Shown here piece by piece: positions 34,851 through 43,186 of a DNA stretch of 44,549 nucleotides (positions are counted from its first letter, which is position 1; every line of letters begins with the position of its first letter). The notes under the pieces are model-generated. The model saw only the letters and a program-made list of their open reading frames with translations. It was not told the DNA's origin and searched no databases. A program made the translations under genes and the position numbers. The stretch comes from Streptomyces huasconensis (GTDB lineage Bacteria > Actinomycetota > Actinomycetes > Streptomycetales > Streptomycetaceae), in assembly GCA_004010275.1 (NCBI GenBank), contig RBWT01000058.1, positions 1-44,549 on the forward strand, given 5' to 3'.

Positions 34851-36031
34851 TCAAGAGGCGGGGTCCTTCTCATTCGACCTCCGGCCCGGACCCGGCAAGA
34901 ACCTGCCCTTCCGCAAGGGCAGCGGTCTGTCGGGGGTGTAGCGACCCCTGAGCACGTGTGGTCCCGCGACGCTTTCACTGACCACCGAGGTCTCGTACCG
35001 TTCCGGGCGGCCGGCCACCTTGTAGGTCAGCCGTGGGCCGGGAAACACCACGCGGTACCACTCGTCTCCCCGCCCGGCGGACGTCACGTTCACCTCGACA
35101 CCGAATTCGCAGTCCTTGTCCTCGGTGCAGAAGGAGAGGTCGAACGCCCTGGCGTCGAAATCCTCGCCCCCGTCGAGGTAGATGGCCTTGGCGAAGGCGT
35201 TTCCGGAGAGCTTCCACGCGTCCTCGGTGGAAGCCCAGCCTTCGTTCTTCCACGGTCTCGGACTGGGCTCCGTGAGGTCGAAGGCGACCGCCGTGGGAAG
35301 CGCCTCGCCTCCGCTGTCCCCGAAGACAGGGGGAACCACAGCAGTACCGGTGTAGCGCGTGGGCCGGCAGGACAGGTCGGTGATCCGCATGTTCTGGATC
35401 ACCACCGTGCCCCGGTGGAGGGGAAAGATGGTGACGCGAACGTGGCTTCGTTGACACGCAAGCCCTTGTTCTTCGCGAACCAGGCCCAGTATTTCTTCGA
35501 CATGAATCCACCGTCCGGAAGACTCTCCGTGCCGGTGGTGCGCTGAGCGAACGCGAACCGGCGGCCGTAATAGAGGTTCGGCTCCGCGGCCGCGATGTCG
35601 ATCGCAGGACCGACCGTGAGGCGCTCCTCCTTGGCGTCGTCCTGCTTGTCCTTCTTCCGCTCCCGGGCCTCGGCCTGCTTCGCCACCTCCGAACTCTGTA
35701 CGGCCGCGGGGAGCCCCCAGATCGCGACGGCCGACGAGACGAGGACACCTGCCGCGCCGATCACCGCGAACACTCTGAGGGTCCACTGCCACGCCGTGTT
35801 CGGCCGGGCGTCGCCGTTCCCGTCGGCGTTGCGGGCGCCGTTGCCCTCACCGGTACCGGAGGCGCCGGCAACGGAGGCACCGGTAGCGGGGGCACCCGCA
35901 CCGGAGGCGTCGGACCGCGTATCCGGGCGAGCCCCGGGCGAGGGCGGCTCGGTCGAAGAGGGGCCGCTTCTCCGCGTCGGCGGCTCGTCGCCCGAGGATG
36001 GGGCTGGGGGAGGAGATGGGGTGGAAGACAT
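34851..36031 (-). CDS. Single-pass membrane protein, hypothetical
   Basis: About 393 residues. A disordered Ser/Pro/Gly/Asn-rich N-terminus (about 85 residues, MSSTPSPPPAPSSGDEPPTRR onward) precedes one membrane helix (VFAVIGAAGVLVSSAVAIWGLPAAV), a charged coiled stretch (VAKQAEARERKKDKQDDAKEERLTVG) and a large C-terminal domain presumably outside (NLYYGRRFAFAQRT, RVTIFPLHRGTVVIQNMRITDLSCRPTRYTG, KNEGWASTEDAWKLSGNAFAKAIYLDGGEDFDARAFDLSFCTEDKDCEFGVEVNV). Frame change near 35435. I recognise no family. Start ATG 36031 with GGGGG upstream. Confidence 0.65.
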
Positions 36032-36161
36032 GAAGGCCCCCTGGATGTTGCCGGCGTCAACCAGGAGTAAGGGGGCCTCACCGTAACAGCGCCTGCCGAC
36101 AGTCGGGAAGAAGCCCGCGAGAGCGAGCAGCAGCAGCCGTTGGGCGGGCGATCGGAACGAG

Positions 36162-36956
36162 TCAGCCCTTGGCCGTCCGGTCGAGGAAGTCGCTGATGAG
36201 CTTCAGCCACTGCTCCGGCTGCTCGGCGAACGGCAGGTGCCCCGTGGGGATTTCGGCGATCTCGGCGGTGGGGACGGCGGCGGCCAGTTCACGCTGCAGG
36301 GCCGGGGAGATGAGGGGGTCCGCGGTGGTGACGATGGCGAGGGTCGGTGCCGTGATGCGGGCGAGGTCGTCGCGGACGTCGATCCTGCGCACCAGGTCCA
36401 CCTGCCCCGGGGTTCCGGCGGGCAGGGAGGCTGCGAGCTGCTCGACAGCGGTGTGCACCTGAGCGGGGGTCAGCGCGTTCAGGGCCGGTTCGCCGAGCGC
36501 CATCAGGTTCAGGAAGGCGGCGAGCACGGTGTGCCGGCCGGCTTCGTAGAGCTGCTGCCAGATGGAGGCGGCCAGCTCGGTACGGGTGTCGGCGTGGGCG
36601 AACTCGTCGCGCTCAGCACGAGTGCGCTGACGCGCTCCGGGTAGCGCGCGCGGGGAGCCGATCGCGACCGGCCCGCCGAGGGAGTACCCGCTGACGGCGA
36701 AGGTGCCGAGCCCTTCGTCGTCGGCCGCCGCGATCAGCTGGTCCACCAGCGCGTCGAGCTCGATGCGCCCCTGCGCCACCGGCGTGGAGCCGGAGCCGGG
36801 GTAGTCGATCCCGACGACAGTATGCCGCGCGGCGAGCCCTTCCATGATCGGCCCGTAGTTGGCTTCGATGCCGCCGCCGGCACCGTGGGCGAGCAGGAGG
36901 CCAGGGCCCTTGCCCTGGACGGTACGGGCGAAGTGGGCGCGGGTCGGCGTGGTCAT
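36162..36956 (-). CDS. Alpha/beta-hydrolase
   Basis: 264 residues. GPGLLLAHGAGGGIEANYGPIMEGLAARHTVVGIDYPGSGSTP (oxyanion region), VSGYSLGGPVAIG (nucleophile Ser), ITAPTLAIVTTADPLISP (acid) and IPTGHLPFAEQPEQW (His) complete the triad. The stretch RALPGARQRTRAERDEF is nonsense in this frame; the next frame reads YPERVSALVLSA, so two compensating shifts lie at about 36605-36655. Divergent from tetR, with an operator copy overlapping its promoter region; a TetR-inducible detoxification hydrolase is the likely role. Confidence 0.85.
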   Translation of the reverse strand: MTTPTRAHFARTVQGKGPGLLLAHGAGGGIEANYGPIMEGLAARHTVVGIDYPGSGSTPVAQGRIELDALVDQLIAAADDEGLGTFAVSGYSLGGPVAIGSPRALPGARQRTRAERDEFAHADTRTELAASIWQQLYEAGRHTVLAAFLNLMALGEPALNALTPAQVHTAVEQLAASLPAGTPGQVDLVRRIDVRDDLARITAPTLAIVTTADPLISPALQRELAAAVPTAEIAEIPTGHLPFAEQPEQWLKLISDFLDRTAKG

Positions 36957-36996
36957 GAGGAGTTCCCTTTCAGGCGCGTGGCTGGCTGCGGCCTCT

Positions 36997-37018
36997 GGCT
37001 TTAGTGATCGCTAAAGCC
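36997..37018. promoter_or_regulatory. TetR operator copy 1
   Basis: The core CTTTAGTGATCGCTAAAG (one mismatched pair) is extended by GG/CC on its flanks to 22 bp. It lies in front of the hydrolase gene, 41-62 bp upstream of its start. Confidence 0.75.
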
Positions 37019-37047
37019 AAGGTCCGGCGTGACCGTACCAGAACTCC

Positions 37048-37065
37048 TTTAGTGATCGCTACAGT
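37048..37065. promoter_or_regulatory. TetR operator copy 2
   Basis: CTTTAGTGATCGCTACAG, differing from copy 1 at one base. Centre-to-centre distance 49 bp. Overlaps the expected -35 to -10 interval of the tetR promoter (-10 TAGGCT at 37073-37078). Confidence 0.75.
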
Positions 37066-37072
37066 CGGGCGG

Positions 37073-37084
37073 TAGGCTGAGGCC
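37073..37084 (+). promoter_or_regulatory. Leaderless -10 box TAGGCT
   Basis: TAGGCT (37073-37078), 6 nt, then ATG 37085. Confidence 0.55.
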
Positions 37085-37741
37085 ATGAGCCGCACGAACA
37101 CCACGCCTAAGACCGCTGAGCGACGGACCAGGCCGACCCGCCGTGCGTTCGACCGCGACCAGGCCCTGGCCGCCGCCCTGCGGGAGTTCTGGACGCACGG
37201 GTACGAGACGACGTCCATCGCCTCATTGACCGAGGCCATGGGAATCAGACCGCCGAGCCTGTACGCCGCCTTCGGCGACAAGCGGCAGCTGTTCGAGGAG
37301 GCCGTCGAGCTCTACAAGCGCACCTATGGCGCCGCGCCGCTGCGGGGGCCGGACGCCCGCTCGGCGATCGCCGCCATGCTCCGACACCTCGCCGCCGACT
37401 ACACCGACCCGAGTCATCCGCCCGGCTGTCTCATCATCAGCGCGGCGACCAACTGCGGCCGCGAATCCCAGGACGTCAAGGCCAAGCTGCGCGCCATGCG
37501 TGAGGACACCAAGGCCGCGTTCGCCTCCCGTATCCGCGCCGACATCGAGGCGGGGCGACTCGCCGCCACCGCGGACGCCGACAAACTGGCCGCGTTCTAC
37601 GCCGCGGTCGTCCAGGGCATGCACCAGCAGGCCTGCGACGGAGCCGACCGCGCCACGCTCCAGCACATCGCCGACGCCGCGATGACGGCCTGGCCGGCCG
37701 CGCCACATCCCGCCACCGCCGCGGCCGACGTGAGCGGCTAG
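37085..37741 (+). CDS. TetR/AcrR family regulator
   Basis: 218 residues. HTH: FDRDQALAAALREFWTHGYETTSIASLTEAMGIRPPSLYAAFGDKRQLFEEAVELY. The ligand domain includes HPPGCLIISAATNCGRESQDVKAKLRAMREDTKAAFASRI, typical of the YjdC/TetR_C_11-like group. Divergent from an alpha/beta-hydrolase; twin palindromes in the shared 128-bp region imply it represses both genes. Uninterrupted, leaderless start. Confidence 0.92.
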   Translation: MSRTNTTPKTAERRTRPTRRAFDRDQALAAALREFWTHGYETTSIASLTEAMGIRPPSLYAAFGDKRQLFEEAVELYKRTYGAAPLRGPDARSAIAAMLRHLAADYTDPSHPPGCLIISAATNCGRESQDVKAKLRAMREDTKAAFASRIRADIEAGRLAATADADKLAAFYAAVVQGMHQQACDGADRATLQHIADAAMTAWPAAPHPATAAADVSG

Positions 37742-37782
37742 CAGCCCCCTCCAGGTGCGCTTCTGGACCATTTGTGCCCATT

Positions 37783-37816
37783 CATAGGGGTATCCGACAA
37801 ATGCATATGGGTATCC
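37783..37816 (+). promoter_or_regulatory. 13-bp direct repeat and candidate sigma-B-type promoter
   Basis: CATAGGGGTATCC (37783-37795) and CATATGGGTATCC (37804-37816) repeat with a 21-bp period, two helical turns. GTAT (37790-37793), 15-nt spacer, GGGTAT (37809-37814) fits the GNNT-N14-16-GGGTAC/T pattern recalled for streptomycete sigma-B-group factors. It lies about 40 bp upstream of the GH15 gene start. Confidence 0.45.
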
Positions 37817-37855
37817 CCTTTACGTACGCCATAGACGAGTGGTGGAGAGCCGACC

Positions 37856-39705
37856 ATGGCCGCAGGTGGATGGAGGCCGGTGCACAGGCACGAGGGTTAC
37901 CTGCCCATCGCCGAGCACGGCCTGATCGGTGACGGCCGCGGCTCCGCCCTGGTCGGGCACGACGGTGCGATCACCTTCATGTGCGTACCGCGGTTCGACT
38001 CCCCACCGCTGTTCTGCGCTCTCCTCGACCGGCACCGCGGCGGCCGCTTCCTCGTCGCCCCGCGCGACCTGCGGCACAGCTTCCAGCGGTACGTGGAGGA
38101 CACCGCGGTCCTTGTGACTTACATGCGCACACCCACCGGCACCGTCGAACTGACCGATGCCTTCGCGCTGCACCCCGCGGCGCGGCTCGAAGAGAGCGGG
38201 CGGCCCGGAGCGGGAGTTCTGCTGCGCACCGCTCGCGTCACCCATGGCGAGGTGGACCTGGACGTCACGCTGCACCCCCGGGGAGGAGCACACCTCACCG
38301 GCGGCCCGTACAGGTGGAGGGTCGACTGCGCACACCGGCGGTTCTCGCTCGGCCTCACCTGCTCCCACCCTCTGACCGGCAGCGACAGCACCCTGCACAT
38401 GCGAGCCGGGGAGCGGCTCTCGCTCACCCTTGACTGGGAGCAACCCTTCGGGCCCGGCCCGCCTGACGACGCGCAGACGGCCCTGGCGCAGACCGAGCGG
38501 GTGTGGCGGCGCTGGTCGGCCCGCGTCGTGACCGCCGTACCGCAACCCCCGCTGGTACGCCGCTCCGCGATCACCCTGAAACTGCTGGACCACATGGACA
38601 ACGGGGCGATCGTCGCGGCCCCCACCTCCTCGTTGCCCGAATGCATCAACGGCACCCGCAACTGGGACTACCGCTACACCTGGGTCCGGGACGCGGCCTA
38701 CACGGTGTTCGCGCTGCGCCGCATCGGGCTGCCGCAGGAAGCGGGGCGTTTCCTGCGCTGGGCGCTGAACACCGCGCAGTGGCAGGACCGGCCCCGTGTC
38801 CTGTACGACGTCGACGGCCGCGCCCCCGCGCCCGAGTCGATCGACCCGGAGCTGTCGGGGTACCGCGCCTCCGCCCCGGTGCGCTGGGGAAACGCCGCCT
38901 CGGGACAGATCCAGCACGACGTCTACGGCGAGATCCTCGATTGCGCCTTCCAGTGGTCGGCGACCGGCGGCACGCTGCCCCCGAACTCTGGGAGCGCCTG
39001 GCCGGCCTCGCGCACAAGGCACGCACCGCGTGGAACACGCCGGACCACGGTATCTGGGAGGTGCGCACACCAGGACGGCCCTTCACGTACTCCGCTGCCA
39101 TGTGCCAAGTCGCCCTGGACCGCGCCGCCCGCCTCTCCCGCCGTCTCGACCTGCCGGGAGAGGCCGATACGTGGGCCAAAGAGGCACGCCGTCTCACGGA
39201 ACACATCCTGAACGCGGCGTGGGACGCCGAAGCGGGGGCGCTGACCGAACACCTGGGGGCGGGCGGGGCCCTCGACAGTTCGTTGCTGGCCCTTCCCCTG
39301 CGGCGTGTGGTGCCCGCCGACCACCCGCGCATGGTCGCCACCACCCGCGCCATCTCCGAACGGCTCGGCGCCGGTGGCGGACTGCTTTACCGCTACCTCC
39401 CCGAGCACTCGCCCGACGGCATCGGGCAGCCGGAAGGCGCGTTCCTGCTGTGCAGTTTCTGGCTGGTGGACAACCTCGTCGGACAAGGCCGCGTCGAGGA
39501 AGCGCACGAACTCTTCGACCAGTTGTGCTCCTACGCCAACGATCTCGGGCTGCTGCCCGAGCAGATCGATCCGGCCACCGGAATCTTTCTCGGCAACTTC
39601 CCCCAAGGGCTCAGCCACGTCGGACTCGTCTCCAGCGCGATCGTCCTCGGCCGCACCCTGCACGGAGCCCGCCCGGAACTCTCCACCCAAGCGTGGTTCG
39701 GCTGA
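37856..39705 (+). CDS. Glycoside hydrolase family 15 protein (trehalase/glucoamylase-like)
   Basis: About 616 residues. The N-terminal domain contains YLPIAEHGLIGDGRGSALVGHDGAITFMCVPRFDSPPLFCALLD; the (alpha/alpha)6 catalytic domain has INGTRNWDYRYTWVRDAAYTVFALRRIG, GHDVYGEIL-type QHDVYGEILD, HGIWEVRTPGRPFTYSAAMCQVALDRA and LLPEQIDPATGIFLGNFPQGLSHVGLV. GIWEVR and LPEQ carry the expected catalytic acids. Actinobacterial members of this type are often trehalases; glucoamylase activity is the alternative. One frame change near 38981 (GGTLPP to ELWERLAGLAHKARTAWN), where one G appears to be missing. ATG 37856 preceded by GGAGAG. No signal peptide, so cytosolic. Confidence 0.88.
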
Positions 39706-39710
39706 CCCCC

Positions 39711-39740
39711 GGCACCGTTCACGAGGACCGGAACGGCGCC
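39711..39740 (+). terminator. Hairpin after GH15 gene
   Basis: GGCACCGTTC (39711-39720) and GAACGGCGCC (39731-39740) form a 10-bp stem with one mismatch and a 10-nt loop, 5 bp after the stop codon. Confidence 0.55.
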
Positions 39741-39834
39741 GTCGAGGCCCGTGTGAGCCGCCCGCATCCGTGGAACACGTCCCGTGTCGCCGCCGGGGAA
39801 CCCGGCAGGCCCGGTCCGAGTCCGAGGAGGCCAC

Positions 39835-41068
39835 GTGTCACACCCCAGGGATGCGCACCCCAGGGACACGGACATGGATTCCGTGTACGCCCGCATCGAA
39901 CAGGAGGTCGCCGCACGCGCCGAGCGGCTCTGGGACGTGAGCCTCGCGCTGCACCACGAACCCGAGGCCGCCTACGAGGAGCACCGCGCCGCCCGGCTGC
40001 TGGCGGACGAGCTGGAGCACGAGGGGTTCCTGGTGGAGCGGGGCGCCGCGGGACTGCCGACCGCCTTCGTCGCCCGCACGGACGCGGCGGCCGCGCCCGA
40101 AGGGGCCCCGCGCGTCGCCCTGTTGATGGAGTGGTGACGGCCTGCCGGAGCTGGGACACGCCTGCGGCCACAACCTCATCGCGGCGGCGGGGCTCGGAGC
40201 GGCCCTCGCCGCGCGGGCGGCGCTCGGTGATGCCGCCGGGACCCTGCTGGCCGTCGGGACGCCGGCGAGGAGCGCGGCGTGCGGCAAGGTCGCGGAGGTG
40301 GCGGCGGGCCTGTTCGACGGCGTGGACGCCGCGCTGATGTTCCACCCGGGCGTGTACGACTGGACGTGGGCGCCCCTGACGGCGAGCGCGCAGGTACGCA
40401 TCGGCTTCCACGGCAGGGCCGCGCACCCGACGGGCAACCCCACGGAGGGCATCGACGCGCTGGGGGCGCTGATCCAGCTGTTCAACACGCTCGGCGTCCT
40501 GGACCGGCGGCTGCCCGCCGGATCGCACATCCAGGGCATCGTCACGGACGGGGGCCGGGCGACGAACATCGTCCCCGAGTACGCGGAAGGGCTCTTCGGA
40601 CTGCGGGGCGCGACCACGTCCGCCCTGGCGGACCTGGTGGAGGAGCTGCGCTCGTGCGCCCAGGGCGTCGCGCTGGCCACGGGGACGCGGGCGGAGGTCG
40701 CCGAGGTGGCCGCCCGGTACGAGCACTTCCGCGACAACGACGTGCTCTCCGGGCTGTTCGCGGGGCACCTGGAGCAGGCGGGCATCCGGCTGTCGGAGCC
40801 CGCGGCGGGGGTCTACCTCGGCTCCTCGGACATCGGCAACGTCAGCACCCGGGTGCCCGCGATCCATCCGTTCGTCGCCATCATGGGGTCGGACGGCTCG
40901 GACCACACCCCTGAGTTCGCCCGGGCGGCAGCCGGGCCGCGGGGCCGCGAGGTCATGCTGGCGGCGGCGAACGCACTGGCGAGCACCGCGGCAGACATCC
41001 TGCTGCGCCCGGATGTGCCCAAGCAGGCCTGGACCTCCCACCACCGCAAGGCCGCGGCCGGCGAGTGA
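39835..41068 (+). CDS. M20 family metallopeptidase/amidohydrolase
   Basis: About 411 residues. RLWDVSLALHHEPEAAYEEHRAARLLADELEHEGFLVERGAAGLPTAFVAR, then after a frame change near 40135 DGLPELGHACGHNLIAAAGLGAAL (metal-binding HACGHN), FHPGVYDWTWAPLTASAQVRIGFHGRAAHPTGNPTEGIDAL (dimerisation/lid domain), LGSSDIGNVSTRVPAIHPFVAIMG and SDHTPEFARAA (distal metal site). Hydrolyses an N-acyl amino acid or small peptide; substrate unknown. A local double shift near 40265-40275 turns the expected PAEERG into PARSAA. Start GTG 39835 chosen for GAGGAGG 5 nt upstream; ATG 39874 is an alternative. Confidence 0.83.
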
Positions 41069-41094
41069 CCGAAAGCCACGGGATCGCACGCAGA

Positions 41095-41138
41095 ACGGCG
41101 ACGGCTTACCGGTCGTGAAACCGGTGAGCCGTCGCCGT
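41095..41138. terminator. Bidirectional terminator
   Basis: 19-bp arms ACGGCGACGGCTTACCGGT and ACCGGTGAGCCGTCGCCGT with one G-U type mismatch and a 6-nt loop CGTGAA, between convergent M20 and DUF5133 genes. Confidence 0.9.
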
Positions 41139-41159
41139 CTGGCGTCGCGTGTGGGCCTC

Positions 41160-41432
41160 TCAGGCCGCCAGGACCGTGTCCTGCGCCGGGTCCTGTGCCG
41201 GAGGCGTGGCCGGTCGTATGTCGGGGCGCTCGGCCGTCGCCAGGATCTCGTCGGCAGCCGCGATCGCGTCGGTGACCGACTGCGTGCCTGTCACCACGCA
41301 CAGCGTGTAGGTGACGTCCTCCAACTCCCGCTGCCACGCGGGGTCGGCCTTCTCCACGAGCGCGATGCGCGCGCAGGCGTAACGGGCGAGCAGAGTTCTC
41401 ACTGAGCGCGGCTCCGGCTTCAGCACGACCAC
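41160..41432 (-). CDS. DUF5133 family protein
   Basis: 90 residues: RSVRTLLARYACARIALVEKADPAWQRELEDVTYTLCVVTGTQSVTDAIAAADEILATA, the compact helical signature of streptomycete DUF5133 proteins, whose role is unknown though they tend to appear near regulatory genes. GTG start at 41432 with AGGAGGGG just upstream. No membrane helix. Uninterrupted. Confidence 0.8.
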   Translation of the reverse strand: MVVLKPEPRSVRTLLARYACARIALVEKADPAWQRELEDVTYTLCVVTGTQSVTDAIAAADEILATAERPDIRPATPPAQDPAQDTVLAA

Positions 41433-41513
41433 AAACCCCTCCTGTCGGACACACTCCGGTGGCCTACGGGTTCCCCGTCATCGCGCTCTCATGCCTGGAC
41501 CTGCGCCGCGAGT

Positions 41514-42978
41514 TCAGTCCTCGACCGCCACCCGCACGCTCTTGACCTCGGTGTCGGCGGCATCCGGCACGACCATGCCGGCGTCGACGCCCGTGCGCAG
41601 ATAGCGCACGACGTCCGCGTTGAGCCGTTCGCCGGGCAGCGCGGCGGGGATGCCCGGCGGATACGGGGTGAGCATCTCCGCGGTGATCCGGCCGATGGCC
41701 TTCTCCCACGGAACCTGCTCGGTCGGACCGAAATACGCGTCGCGCGGCAGCAGCACCTGTTCGAGCCGCAGCTGCCGGGGGTCCGGGACCTCGACCTGCT
41801 CCGCGGGCCGCAGCTCGTCCGCGTGCGCGGCGACGTCCCGCAGCGCCGTGAGAAGCGTCCGGGCGGTGTGTTCGTCGTCGGCGTGGGTCAGCTGGGCGCT
41901 GATCCGGCGGTGGTCGCACAGATGCAGGTTGACCTGGTGGTGTTCGCGCAGCCAGTCGCCGCGCGATAACCCGTCGTACCGAGCGAGGTGATGTCGACGA
42001 TGATCTGGAGGGGGTCCATGTCGGCAGCGCGGCCGGGCCCGCAGAAGTCGTCCCGCCCGTGGACGTGCATCCCGTCGATGCCGGCGATCCGGGTCCGCAG
42101 GGACGCGGCGAGGGCGAGCGCGTCGTCGTAGAGGGCGCGCCCGTGCTCCACCATCTGGCGCCGCCAGCCGTCCAGAGCGGCGTACAGCAGCACGGAGGGG
42201 CTGGTGGTGCCGAGGAGGTCCTCGCGGCTCTTGAGCACCTCGGGCTCGATCAGGTCGCCCTGGAGATGGAAGACCGAACCCTGCTCCAGGCCGGAACCCA
42301 TCTTGTGCACGGAGGTGACGCACACGTCGGCCCCGGCGTCCATGGCCCAGGTCGGCAGGTCCGGATGGAAGGGCAGATGGGCGCCCCAGGCCTCGTCCAC
42401 GATGAGCGGCCTGCCCCGCCGGTGGCAGACCTGCGCGATGGCGGCCAGATCCGAACACGTGCCGTACGGCGTGGGCGTCGTCACGAGGGCGCCCTTGGCG
42501 TCGGGATGCTCGGCGAAGGCCGCCTCGAAGGCCTCGGCGGACGGCGGGTGCGCCAGATGCCGATCGGGGTCCCACTGCGGCGTGACCCAGATCGGCCGGA
42601 TGCCGGAGAGGATCAGTCCGGAGACCACGGCCTTGTGGGCGTCGCGCCCCACGAGCAGCTTCTCGTGCGGCCCCGCCACCGCCAGCATCGCCGACTTGAC
42701 CGACAGGGAGCTGCCGCAGGTCGAGAAGAACGTGTGCTCGGCGCCGACGGCGTCCGCCATGAGGGCCTGCGCCTCTTCCTGGACGCGTGGGAGGACGTCC
42801 GGTCGTCGAGGCCGCTGGTCGCCAGGACGTCCGAGCGGAACACCGCGTCCCCGAGCACCTCACGGACCCGCGGATCGGCGCCGCGCCCCTGCTTGTGGCC
42901 CGGCGGGGTGAAGGGGGTCTGCCCTTCGGCGTGGTAGGCGGCCAGGGCTTCGAGTACCGGCGCTTTCGAGTGGTCCAT
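41514..42978 (-). CDS. Orn/Lys/Arg decarboxylase family PLP enzyme
   Basis: About 488 residues. N-terminus MDHSKAPVLEALAAYHAEGQTPFTPPGHKQGRG is the hallmark of the fold-type I basic amino acid decarboxylases. FFSTCGSSLSVKSAMLAVAGPHEKLLVGRDAHKAVVSGLILSG, PLIVDEAWGAHLPFHP and the PLP Lys in CVTSVHKMGSGLEQGSVFHL follow, then TPYPPGIPAALPGE near the C-terminus. Produces a polyamine or related amine; lysine versus arginine versus ornithine cannot be decided. Frame changes near 42795 (HA to RVQEEAQALMADAVGAEH) and 41965. ATG 42978 lacks a close ribosome-binding site. Preceded by a structured 208-bp leader with 14-bp repeats. Confidence 0.85.
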
Positions 42979-43036
42979 AGGGTGCGGTTGCCCTTGCCCC
43001 TGGAGAAGGAAACGGCGCGCTGCCACGGGTGCGGCC

Positions 43037-43057
43037 GGCCGGGTGAACCACCCGGCC
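43037..43057 (-). terminator. Hairpin between amidase and decarboxylase genes
   Basis: GGCCGGGT and ACCCGGCC (8-bp arms) with loop GAACC. Either the amidase terminator or part of the decarboxylase mRNA leader. Confidence 0.55.
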
Positions 43058-43069
43058 CACCCCACGGAA

Positions 43070-43111
43070 GGCAGGCATCTCACGGCAGGCATCTCACGGA
43101 AGGCATCTCGT
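43070..43111. repeat. 14-bp tandem repeat x3
   Basis: GGCAGGCATCTCAC at 43070-43083 and 43084-43097 exactly, then a degenerate third copy GGAAGGCATCTCGT (43098-43111). In the 208-bp region between the secreted amidase stop and the decarboxylase start. Confidence 0.8.
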
Positions 43112-43186
43112 GGAAGGACCGGCGCGGCGGTCCTGGCGGATCGCTCCGCCGGCAGCCCGCGCCGGCCCCGTGGGGATACCGGTCCG

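Noticed and set aside
43070..43111. CRISPR-like array
   Set aside because: Units are 14 bp, directly adjacent, without spacers and only three in number; no cas genes in the window.
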